In this document: in pieces, positions 8,301 through 15,907 of the stretch | Position numbering within the stretch: the first letter of the stretch is position 1 | Layout: each line of letters begins with the position of its first letter | From: Chrysochromulina tobinii | Lineage: Eukaryota; Haptophyta; Prymnesiales; Chrysochromulinaceae | Direction: 5' to 3' | Length of the DNA stretch: 20,882 nucleotides | Assembly (NCBI GenBank): GCA_001275005.1 | Contig: JWZX01002614.1 | Coordinates: forward strand, 1-20,882 | Notes under the pieces: model-generated | Database searches by the model: none | What the model was told of the DNA's origin: nothing | The model's input: the letters and a program-made list of their open reading frames with translations, nothing else | Translations under genes and position numbers: made by a program

Positions 8301-9674
8301 TTCCACAGGCTTCCACAGGAGGCTTCCGCGCTGAGGTTGCTTCGGGACGCTCTCGGAGCAACAGCGCTGCGCCTCTGTGCGGCGCCGCTGCCCACTGCCG
8401 TGTCGGGTCCGTTGGGTCCGTCTGTCTCGTCTTCGGCGCGTTCAACGGCGGGTTCAACGGCGGGTTCGACGGCGGGTTCGACGGCGGATGCTACCGGCAC
8501 AGCCGTGCCTCCTTCCACCGGGGATTGGGCGTCGTCGTGGGCGTCGTCGGTCGATCGTGTGCTCGGGTTGCCGACGCTCGCTGTGCTGCTCGAGCACTGC
8601 TTACTCGGCCCCCTAAGGGAGCGATGCGCGCTCCCCGGCCCCGAGCTGCTAGCTGCGGTGGCGCACGCGACCATGCCGCCGCTCAGGGTCGCCCAGCTAT
8701 TGCACCGAGTCCTCTTATTTGGCGAGCCGCGCCTCACCGCACCCCTCCTCGAAGGCAGGCTCTTCCCGCGCCTCGCGCTGCATCGGGCGTGGCGCCGCCA
8801 GCTGCCCGAACTCCACGCGGCGCTCAGCGAGGCGCTCCTGGACGCCCACCTGCCGCCCGACACGGCGCGTTGCTTCTCAGTCGAGGTGGCGTCGGCGGCG
8901 GAGCGCCATAGCGAGCGCCAGCCCGGTTTCGTCAACGGGCCTCCGTCGTCGGACGTAACCGCCAGCCCGGTTTCGTCAACGGGCCTCGACGCGCTCGACG
9001 TGCATGCCCTGGGCGAGCTGCGCCTTCGCTTTACGGCGCGATGGCCGCTGCCACTCGCCATCTCTCACGAGGCTCTCCGTACCCACGAGCGTATCGGCGT
9101 TTGGCTGCTACGCCTGCGCCGGGCCCGTTGGGCGCTGGAGACGTGCGAGAGCGGACGCACCAGCCTGCGCGGAAGCGGACCCACCGGGGGATGGCAGTGT
9201 GCGCACCCTTGGCGAGTGCTGCGCGCCCAAGTCCTCCACCTCATCGCCTCGGTCTACTCGCACGTCGTGTTCAGCGTGCTGCACTCCGAATGGCAACTCT
9301 TCGTCGGCGCCGTGTCGGGCGCGGCCGGCACGCTGACCGACGTGGACGCGTTCCGGGGCGCACACGAGGCCTTTGCCTTTCGGGTGGAGCAGCGCTGCCT
9401 TCTCGGCCCTTCCCACGCTCCGCTCATCGCCGCTATCGACCGGATCCTGGGGTTAGCCCTTCGGCTCCGATTGCAGCTCGAGGAGCTGCCGCGCCTCGCG
9501 GTCAAGTCGCACGCGGCGAGTGCGGCGCGCTGGCGGGCCGAGCTGCGCACGGGAGTCCAGTTTGTGCTCGACGAGCTCCGGCGCGCGGCCGAGCGCGAGC
9601 CCGCGCGCCGTGCCGAGCTCGCCGACCTGCGCCGGCTGCTCGATTACAACGGCTTCTATGGCTCGGCCGCCTAG
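5353..9674 (+). CDS. TUBGCP5: Gamma-tubulin complex component 5 (GCP5/TUBGCP5 type), at least two exons
   Basis: The ATG at 5353 opens a frame to 7851. The second half continues in another frame and stops at 9674, so one intron (or a frameshift) lies between. GCP5-like blocks in order: an N-terminal block with NFDTAIDY and VNLKHHRF (about 30-48); SSWGFSDEEEV (~182-192), like the acidic WSxE/SDDE patch of GCP5; ASHVLNTLL; VPYLAMWERWLSFGRLHD (~670-690); LLLAGKSRHLL (~735). In the second part: TLAVLLEHCLL, then LHRVLLFGE (family 'NFFLMEGGD'), LRFTARWPLPLAIS, a tryptophan-rich helix, HPWRVLRAQVLHLIASVYS, EQRCLLGP and the closing LLDYNGFYG. These form the GRIP1/GRIP2 domains that nucleate microtubules in the gamma-tubulin ring complex. 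At about 1,400 codons it exceeds human GCP5 (1,024) because of Gly-, acid- and Ser/Thr-rich low-complexity inserts. Family call strong, exon borders not. Confidence 0.85.
7246..7302 (+). repeat. Gly/Val low-complexity repeat inside GCP5
   Basis: GGCGTGGGC-type units encode alternating Gly and Val. It is an insertion between two GCP5-conserved blocks and is probably a disordered loop. Confidence 0.75.
7676..7851 (+). other. Probable GCP5 intron (best-guess borders)
   Basis: The acceptor is convincing: CCCTTCTGCCTTCTTAG ends at 7851, after a G-free pyrimidine-rich stretch (about 7751-7798). It leads into the downstream frame in phase 1. The only GT donor in the right phase nearby is at 7676 (TTCT|GTGCGG), similar to the RSPH9 donor. 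It would, however, remove a helix-like segment (AALLQKLHW) that fits the family. A non-canonical GC donor between 7709 and 7745, or a longer intron into the repeats near 8284-8318, is also possible. Confidence 0.45.
8254..8329 (+). repeat. 10-bp tandem repeat AGGCTTCCAC (7 units with two 3-bp spacers)
   Basis: Five perfect AGGCTTCCAC units, plus variant first and last units, with AGC and AGG spacers at 8284-8286 and 8317-8319. Each junction reads TTCCACAG, which resembles a 3' splice site. It lies in the poorly conserved middle of the GCP5 gene. Confidence 0.85.
8440..8487 (+). repeat. 12-bp tandem repeat x4 encoding Ser-Thr-Ala-Gly
   Basis: Four in-frame 12-bp units, two with GTTCAACGGCGG and two with GTTCGACGGCGG. 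They encode a repeated STAG tetrapeptide in a GCP5 linker. Confidence 0.85.
8916..8987 (+). repeat. 28-bp direct repeat, 44 bp apart, in GCP5
   Basis: Identical 28-bp copies at 8916-8943 and 8960-8987. The 44-bp offset is not a multiple of three, so the two copies are read in different frames (one as QPGFVNGP, the other as SPVSSTGL). They lie in a loop before the conserved LRFTARWPLPLAIS block. Confidence 0.85.
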
Positions 9675-10085
9675 AGCCAAGAGCGGCCCCGGTAAGCACC
9701 CAACTCGGTTATCTTCCGCAACCGCGTCCGGGATAGCGTAGTACGGCCGTACGCCGGTACGTACCAATAGCTTGACCACATGCTTGACCAATACGCAATA
9801 GTAAGGTCACGTTAAAAGGTCGAACGTGTCATTTCTTACAAACATAGGCTCCTCCTAGTCGTCGCGGTCTTCGCACGCACGCACTGCAGGAGGGGGTACG
9901 ACACACCTCATAGGCGTCGCGTCACACCTCGGGCGGCGTTGTCCCGTGGAGCGGATTGCTTTGGCTGCATTGCTTGGCCGCATCACACATCAGCTGAGAT
10001 CACCGCCGAGCTCTGTGCATGCCTGGCCAGCACACGCAAGCCATGCCATGCCGCCCGCTCTGGTTCGCTCTCTCGCGCGCGCGGC
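9675..10085. other. Convergent intergenic region, GCP5 / CoA-transferase 3' ends
   Basis: About 410 bp with no convincing gene. Two short perfect palindromes sit close together: GTACGGCCGTAC at 9741-9752 and GGTACGTACC at 9756-9765. Either could fold in a transcript or bind a dimeric protein; nothing else supports a function. Confidence 0.55.
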
Positions 10086-11756
10086 TCACTTTTTGAGAGG
10101 CACGAGGTCCTCTGTCGGTGCGTCGTCCGGCCACCAGCGCTCCATGCCGTGACGCTTGGCGGGCGTGATCGACATCTCAACGGCTGCGCTGAGGGGAAGG
10201 TACGTGAGGTCCCCGACGGTGACCGCCTTCTTGTCACTGCAGAAGAGGAGCTTGGTCACGCGGGAGACGTAGCTCAGGAGGCTCGGGCACGTGGCACCGA
10301 GCAGCGCCATCCACGTCGCTGTCTGGCACAGTGAGGCGTACACGACGGTACCCCCCCACGGGCGTCCTTCCTTGGCCGCGAGCTGCCGGTCGATGAGCGC
10401 GAGGATGACGCCATAAGCGCCCAGGAACCCTGTGGCGTAGTCGATCTGTGAGACGAGCTGATAGCCCAGCAGCCCTTCGTCCGCGACCGACGCCACGCCC
10501 GTCGCGAAGTTGGCATTCTGCTGGAACCCCTTTCCATACGAAAGTGGACCCACGTGACCGAAGCAAGAGACCTTGAGGTACACAAGGTGTGGGCAGCGCT
10601 TGAGGACGGCCTCCTGCGTGAAGCCGCGCCTCGCGAGCGCGCCGAATGCGAAGCCGTCGAGCAGCACGTCGGCCGCGCCCAAAAGATCCCACAGCCGTTG
10701 GCGCCCCTCGGCGGTACTCAACTCGACCGTTAATGGCGACTTGCCGTGGTTCGTCTCGGTATCGAAGAGCTCGCGACGTGGGCGCTCTTGGGAGACGACC
10801 TTGATGACGGTGGCGCCGTGGTCGGCGAGGGTGCGCCCGACGACCGGCGAGGCGATCACGTGCGAAAAGTCGATCACGATCACATCGGAGAGCGGTCGCG
10901 CCGCGCGCGCTGGAAGCGCTCTCCGCTCTCCGCCCCGAGCGCCTTTGCGGGGCGCGAAGACGAGCGGAGGCAGCCCGAGCACCACCTTTCCCTGCGGCGA
11001 CTGACGCCACTCGTGCGGCGTGCGGCACATGGTTGCGCACAGCCCTTTGCGCTGCATCGCCGTCTCGAGCTTCTCCGCCTCCCACTCCATCGTCTTCGCG
11101 CCGATGGCCTCAACGGTGCAAGCGCAGCCAAGAAAGTCAGTGATGCCCTTCTTGAGCTTCGGAAAGCCGCCATGCAGGAAGATGTGCCGGCCGTCGGCGC
11201 ACGGATACGCCTTGCGGTGCGGCTTCACCGAGCCCTCGGCGTTCATCGTCGCGTCGAAGCCGTGCGTGCCGCGCCACTCGCCGCTCGGCTGCGCGTAGAA
11301 GTAAAGGTAGCTAGCCGTCATCAAGCCACTCGCCGTCTGCTTGACGACGAGGTTCTGCGCGCGGCCGGTGCGCGCCTCGTACAGGTCGGCCGCCGCGAGC
11401 GACACGGCTCCGAGCGACGAGGCCGCGCCCTGCTCGACTGGCAGGTACGTGGGCAGCACTGCTCCGTCCTGCCGGAACTCGAGCGTGGACGCAAACGGCC
11501 CATCGCGCGGCTGGCGGCGCATGGCCATCAGCTGCTGGTGCGCCTCGTGCTCGCTCATGTGTTGAAAGGAGCGCGGCATCGTGCCGTAGTCAAAGAAGCC
11601 GTCCATCTTGTGTGAGAGGAAGACGCGCCGCAGTGCCGGGTACTCGAGGATGAGCGTGAACCAGATCTGCAGCCGCTTGATCCAGCTGAGCACGCCGCCC
11701 GGCCCGAGCGTCTTTTTCCCACCCCCGCGCAGGCTCAGCACGGTGGGCATGCGCAT
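10086..11756 (-). CDS. CoA-transferase family III (CaiB/BaiF-like) with permuted half-domains
   Basis: 556 codons from the ATG at 11756. The frame extends upstream only with non-ATG codons. Residues 287-320 (RPLSDVIVIDF, then GRTLADHGATVIKV) are the classic N-terminal block of family III CoA-transferases. After it come the 'Nhgk' and 'ADVLLDGF' blocks, VSCFGHVGPL (~396-405) and SQIDYATGFLGAYG, whose Asp439 matches the catalytic Asp. This is preceded, not followed, by the family's C-terminal half: ARTGRAQNLVV (~128-138), then YPCADGRHIFLHGG (184-197) and a helical segment ending near TPHEWRQSP. The same order occurs, as I recall, in a fungal group of CaiB/BaiF proteins. Family enzymes move CoA between carboxylic acids; the substrate is unknown. 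The N-terminus (VLSLRGGGKK) resembles the LRGG-type leaders common in algal proteins; targeting unclear. Confidence 0.85.
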   Translation of the reverse strand: MRMPTVLSLRGGGKKTLGPGGVLSWIKRLQIWFTLILEYPALRRVFLSHKMDGFFDYGTMPRSFQHMSEHEAHQQLMAMRRQPRDGPFASTLEFRQDGAVLPTYLPVEQGAASSLGAVSLAAADLYEARTGRAQNLVVKQTASGLMTASYLYFYAQPSGEWRGTHGFDATMNAEGSVKPHRKAYPCADGRHIFLHGGFPKLKKGITDFLGCACTVEAIGAKTMEWEAEKLETAMQRKGLCATMCRTPHEWRQSPQGKVVLGLPPLVFAPRKGARGGERRALPARAARPLSDVIVIDFSHVIASPVVGRTLADHGATVIKVVSQERPRRELFDTETNHGKSPLTVELSTAEGRQRLWDLLGAADVLLDGFAFGALARRGFTQEAVLKRCPHLVYLKVSCFGHVGPLSYGKGFQQNANFATGVASVADEGLLGYQLVSQIDYATGFLGAYGVILALIDRQLAAKEGRPWGGTVVYASLCQTATWMALLGATCPSLLSYVSRVTKLLFCSDKKAVTVGDLTYLPLSAAVEMSITPAKRHGMERWWPDDAPTEDLVPLKK

Positions 11757-12071
11757 TGTTGGAGTGAACCGTAAGTATGTAGGTGAAGGGCGGGCTCCGA
11801 CACCATCGGGAGGCGACGGCAATGCACGCTTCACGTTCACACCCGAACGAAGACTTAAAAAGCCGGGTGTGAACCCCCCCCGACCGTGAGAAGCGGCGAG
11901 GGTATGGCGTGTTCGAGGCGAGGCGGGAGGGGGACCGCGGAACTACGAGTAGAACACGGACCGGCCGCACCGATTTGACTCATCCGATCATGCATCATCG
12001 CTCGTAGGCGGGTACGTCCTTCCAATAGCCTTGCCTGTAGACTAGGTACGGTCCGGTTTCTAGAAAGCGAA
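11757..12071. other. Intergenic region between tandem minus-strand genes
   Basis: It holds the CoA-transferase 5' flank and the anoctamin 3' flank. The half next to the CoA-transferase start is GC-rich with a C8 run (11873-11880). No TATA box or shared motif stands out. Confidence 0.5.
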
Positions 12072-12094
12072 AATACCTAAACAAGTTAGGTATT
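12072..12094 (-). terminator. Perfect 9-bp stem-loop at the anoctamin stop codon
   Basis: On the minus strand the arms are AATACCTAA and TTAGGTATT, separated by 5 nt. The first arm starts with the last A of the TGA stop at 12096-12094. A nuclear mRNA would carry it at the very start of the 3' UTR. It could affect 3'-end formation, stability or termination. The structure is certain, the function inferred. Confidence 0.5.
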
Positions 12095-15000
12095 CAGATC
12101 CGGTCTGATGTGATACCGACCGATGCCCCACCGGCGGGGGTGGGCACGTTCAGGAGCCGCTTGATCTTGGCGAGCTCCGCCTTCTCCAGCTCCTCCCGGT
12201 TGACTTCGACGATCCCCATGTCCGTGTCACGACGATCCCCGTGCGGAGAGGAACTCATGGCATGGAAAACTCTGCGCGCGGTCGCATCGCGCACCCACTT
12301 CGGTGAGTCGGGGATGACGAAGGCGAGGAACACCTTGAAGAAGAGCAGGATGTGCTCCACGAGGACGAGCACCACCATCTGAATAAAGAGCGTTTCGTTT
12401 TTCCAGCCTTGGCAAGTGCTGCAATGCAGCGGGTGGTACAGCGGCGAATCTGCGTCGCAGAGCGCATTGTAAAGCCTGACTGTGGACTTAGAATCCTCGT
12501 TGAGGTAGTCCGATGCGGGCAGCCACTCGACGCCGCCTACGGGCGCGTAGCAGTCGTTGATGTTCTGCTCGCACTTGGTCAAGAAGGTCGTGTTTGTGCC
12601 GTAAAAGCGCGAGCGCGGCGAGAGCATCGCCTGATATGCGTTCGCGGTGAGAGCAGTGCCGTTCCGGCTGCTGCCCTGCAGGATGAAGGTGCTGTCGTCG
12701 ACAGAGACCCCATAAGGTTGGGCGGGCTGGCAGGGGCCTGAAGCCATGCCGGGGGCAATCACGTACGTACGGAAGGTCCACGAGGTGAAGACGAGTAGCA
12801 GGACGTTTACGGGTAGCGCGATCCACGACATGAGGACGAGCACGTTCTGCCACGAGCCGATGTCCTCAGCACCCTCATACTTGCGGCGGCGCGCCTCGAG
12901 GACCTTGATCGCGTCGAGCCGGAGCTCGATGAAGTTGCCCACAGCCGCCGCGATAGAGGCGATCAGAAAGGCGGGCGACCACATGGAGACGTAGCCGAAC
13001 TGGGTCACCTTGGTCAGGTACTCGTCGAACGTGCCCTTAAAGCGCTCGTGGGTGAGCTCGAGCTCGATGGCCTTGTGGAAAGCTTCCCGCGCCTCGTCGG
13101 GTGGCAAGTCATCGATGGTCGGCTTCTTCTTCAGCCAGTCGCGAATCGATGTCTCGTTGTCCACGCGCACCTTGACCGCAGCCATTGCCTCTTGCAGTTG
13201 CTTTTGGTATTCTGGGGTTAGCTGAATCTTATTCGCAGGCGGCGGGTCTTCATCCTGCGGGTTTTCAGGCCGCGGGTCTTCAGGCGGCGAGGGCGGCGGC
13301 GAGGGCACTGCCGATTTGACTTCCTCGTAGTTTGTCTCGTAGTCCTGGGGCGGCGGGGGGGGAGGGGGCGGCTCCTCCTTCTCCTCGACTGGCGGCGGCG
13401 GGGGCGGCCCGTCATCCTCGGCGGTGGATGAGCTCAGTCGTTTGCTCTTCTCTTTTTCGACCTCCATCTGCTTCATTTTTTGGTCGAGCTTGCACTTGTT
13501 GATCCATGTCAGTACCGTGGGAATGGCGACCTGCAGCAGGCCCTCGTACACCTGCTTGAGCAGCGTGTAGCTCACCATCATCAGGCGCAGGTCCGCTGTG
13601 CAGTCGCGCTCGATGAATATGAACTTGCAATGCGACGCATCCAGGGTGTCCGCCCCATAGTTGCAGCACTCTGTGCCGTTCCGTCCCGGCGCGCACAGTG
13701 GCTTGACTTGGGCGTACTTGAAGCAGCCCTGCTTCACGCCGCACTTCTCGGCCGCCCCGTCCCAGGGCGCGTCTGCTTCCTTTCCCGGAAAGAAGCCGCA
13801 CATGTCTTTGTACAATCCGTTGTCCCCCAAATCAAGAGGGTAGCCGATGGCCTTAACGAAGCCGATGTAGAAGAGCGTGATGTATGAGTTGGTGAAGACG
13901 AACATCATCACCTTGAGGATGAGATGATCCTCGTACTCGGTATCGGTGCGGTAGTTCTCGAGGTCATTGAGCAAAATGGCGATCTTTGTGTACACCTGGT
14001 TCATGATCGAGATCCAGATCACCGACAACAGCATCGGAATTTGCTGACCGAAGGCCCCTCCCCAGAACTCATCCTCGCGGTAATCCTCGGTCACATTCAC
14101 GAGAAACTTGAAGACCATGATCGTGCCCGCGCCAACGATCATCGTGCTGGTGACCAGGAGGAGCTGCGGCATGGCGAAGAAGTTGACGATCTTGTTGCGG
14201 TACTCAGTGGGGAAGTACATCTGTTTCTCCATCACGATGCCGTGCTCAGGTTCGACCTCGACGAACCGACCATCGTCCGTGAAGAAGCCTGGGCCCTTCT
14301 TCATGTGAATCCTCTTGCCCACGTCCTCCCACCAGGTCCTGCCCTCCTCTACCTCCTTGGTTGCCCTCCAAATGCCTCTGTTGAAATTGTTGATAAACTC
14401 TGGGCGCGGGTCCTCTTCCTCCTCGAAGTCGGTCACGTCCCAAATGTAAGCGAGCGCCGCATTCTTTCGCTTCCAGCTCTCCATGTAGACGGTCGTCCAC
14501 ATAGCGACCACGATGCAGTAGATGATCTTCGCGTAGGCTGACATCACACTGCGATCATGCTCCTTTTTGATCTCCCCTGGCTCTGTCGCAGGCTGCAGAG
14601 GCGGGTTATCGGAAGCCCCGGCCGCGATAGCAAAGAGCGAGAGGATGGCTAGGTAGATGAGGTAGGTCTCGTAATGCTCCATCCACGCGAAGTAGAAGGC
14701 CGTTTTCTCGCCGAAGTAGTCGCGCACCTTGTGCACCGGCTGATTGAACATGCCGAGGGCTCCCGCGACGGCGAGGAGGACGCCGAGGGTGATGCTGCAC
14801 GCGAGGTCGAACGCCTGCGCTGGCAGAGAGGTCGATTGCATGTAGAAATAGAGGACGAGCGCCCAGAACACTACGCGGAACGCGTCGGGAATGTAGGTGC
14901 GGACCGAGCCTCGGATCGGGCCCACCTCGTTCATGGCGCCCCAAGTGTACAAGAGCTCTTGCTTCTCGGACGTGTGCGGCCACAGGTATTCGGAGAGGGC

Positions 15001-15657
15001 CTTCATGCCAAAGAGCTCGTCGAGGTCCTGCTGCGCGCCGCCAGATTCCACGGTGCCCTCGATGATTCCATAGATGAGCCGCTGCCGCTCGAGGCTTGAG
15101 AAGAGGCGCCCATTCTTGCGCTCAAAGTCGTCCGAGGCATCCGGTTCAAAGTCGCGGTAGGTGCGTTCGTTAGAGTGGTCCGCGGGTTTGAAGCATTTGG
15201 GGGTCAGACGCTGGAGCAGGTTCTGCGGTCGAACATCCTTTGTCGTCTTCACCGTCACCGTCTCCGGACGGATGAGCATCTCGACTCCCTCCTGGCTCGC
15301 CTTCTGGATGAGGCGCTCGAGCGTGGCCCAGACCTTGATGTACATGAACTTGCTGTCGCGGCTCAGGCATTTCTGAACCATCAGGCCGGCCTTGTCCAGC
15401 TTATAAATCAGGTCCGCGCGGCGCTCCTCCCGCGTCTCGAGCTCCTTGCGAGCTTTTTCAGTACTGAATGTCTCCGCCGACTCGATCGGATAGATTAGAA
15501 CGAGGTCGGCTACGATGCCCTGGATTGCCTTCTCCTTGTCCTTGACCTCAAGCTTCCTCTCGCGCACGGCGTCAGGCTGCTTGAGGGCAATGACTTTCGC
15601 CTCCTCGGCAGCTATGCGCGCTCTCCGTTCGGCGACTGTCTCCCTGGCCGGGGGCAT
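12094..15657 (-). CDS. Anoctamin/TMEM16 family channel or lipid scramblase
   Basis: 1,187 codons from the ATG at 15657; the only extension upstream is a GTG. The N-terminal ~240 residues are cytosolic and charged. Signature blocks follow: VRDYFGEKTAFYFAWMEHYE (~311-330), WKRKNAALAYIWDVTDFEEE (395-414) with RPEF after it, ILLNDLENYRT (561-571), NSYITLFYIGFVKAIG (590-605), TFDEYLTKVTQFGYV (876-890), GNFIELRLDAIK (907-918), and VEHILLFFKVFLAFVIPDSP (1,100-1,119). About ten hydrophobic segments and a Cys-rich luminal loop (620-687) fit the fold. Family members are calcium-activated chloride channels or phospholipid scramblases. Of the TMEM16A calcium ligands, E702, E734 and D738 match E879, E911 and D915, but E705 is Thr882 and the E654 position is Gln709 or Val710. 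A proline-rich stretch (750-805) interrupts the cytosolic linker between helices 6 and 7. Confidence 0.9.
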   Translation of the reverse strand: MPPARETVAERRARIAAEEAKVIALKQPDAVRERKLEVKDKEKAIQGIVADLVLIYPIESAETFSTEKARKELETREERRADLIYKLDKAGLMVQKCLSRDSKFMYIKVWATLERLIQKASQEGVEMLIRPETVTVKTTKDVRPQNLLQRLTPKCFKPADHSNERTYRDFEPDASDDFERKNGRLFSSLERQRLIYGIIEGTVESGGAQQDLDELFGMKALSEYLWPHTSEKQELLYTWGAMNEVGPIRGSVRTYIPDAFRVVFWALVLYFYMQSTSLPAQAFDLACSITLGVLLAVAGALGMFNQPVHKVRDYFGEKTAFYFAWMEHYETYLIYLAILSLFAIAAGASDNPPLQPATEPGEIKKEHDRSVMSAYAKIIYCIVVAMWTTVYMESWKRKNAALAYIWDVTDFEEEEDPRPEFINNFNRGIWRATKEVEEGRTWWEDVGKRIHMKKGPGFFTDDGRFVEVEPEHGIVMEKQMYFPTEYRNKIVNFFAMPQLLLVTSTMIVGAGTIMVFKFLVNVTEDYREDEFWGGAFGQQIPMLLSVIWISIMNQVYTKIAILLNDLENYRTDTEYEDHLILKVMMFVFTNSYITLFYIGFVKAIGYPLDLGDNGLYKDMCGFFPGKEADAPWDGAAEKCGVKQGCFKYAQVKPLCAPGRNGTECCNYGADTLDASHCKFIFIERDCTADLRLMMVSYTLLKQVYEGLLQVAIPTVLTWINKCKLDQKMKQMEVEKEKSKRLSSSTAEDDGPPPPPPVEEKEEPPPPPPPPQDYETNYEEVKSAVPSPPPSPPEDPRPENPQDEDPPPANKIQLTPEYQKQLQEAMAAVKVRVDNETSIRDWLKKKPTIDDLPPDEAREAFHKAIELELTHERFKGTFDEYLTKVTQFGYVSMWSPAFLIASIAAAVGNFIELRLDAIKVLEARRRKYEGAEDIGSWQNVLVLMSWIALPVNVLLLVFTSWTFRTYVIAPGMASGPCQPAQPYGVSVDDSTFILQGSSRNGTALTANAYQAMLSPRSRFYGTNTTFLTKCEQNINDCYAPVGGVEWLPASDYLNEDSKSTVRLYNALCDADSPLYHPLHCSTCQGWKNETLFIQMVVLVLVEHILLFFKVFLAFVIPDSPKWVRDATARRVFHAMSSSPHGDRRDTDMGIVEVNREELEKAELAKIKRLLNVPTPAGGASVGITSDRI

Positions 15658-15907
15658 CGGTGGGCCCGTCGTCGCACGAGTCACGAGTCCATGCGAGAAG
15701 ACAGCGCGATACGCTGATTGATGAAAACAATGATCAAACCGATGAAACCACTGGCCACGATTGCCTCTTTTGGTAACGTCGTTCGCAATCTAACAGTGCT
15801 ATAACAGCGTCCGTGGAACGGCACGATGCTGTAATCTCGGGTTCTCGGCACGGCTGAATAATAAGGGGTACTCCTTATTAGGAATTTCTAGGCTAACGAG
15901 ATTCTCT
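15658..15907. promoter_or_regulatory. Divergent promoter region, anoctamin / PsbP-domain gene
   Basis: 250 bp between start codons, less GC-rich than the genes. It contains a 22-bp near-palindrome (15859-15880). It also holds an ATG-led short frame (15721, MKTMIKPMKPLATIASF) followed by GTAACG at 15773. That frame may be an upstream exon or chance. Confidence 0.5.
15859..15880. promoter_or_regulatory. 22-bp near-perfect palindrome upstream of the PsbP-domain gene
   Basis: 8-bp arms TAATAAGG and CCTTATTA around GGTACT; only the one central G/T pair breaks symmetry. It lies about 28 bp before the PsbP ATG in an unusually A/T-rich patch. It could be a dimeric transcription-factor site or an RNA hairpin. 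Structure seen, function inferred. Confidence 0.45.

Noticed and set aside
7860-9674. A separate gene starting at the ATG at 7860
   Set aside because: Its C-terminal part continues the GCP5 homology in the right order after the upstream frame, so one spliced gene is more likely; the start of this frame is low complexity.
10746-11615. Plus-strand frame of about 290 codons over the CoA-transferase gene
   Set aside because: Antisense of a gene with recognised family motifs; translation is Arg/His/Ala-rich and featureless.
13924-14541. Plus-strand frame of about 200 codons over the anoctamin gene
   Set aside because: Lies opposite conserved anoctamin helices and has no domain of its own.
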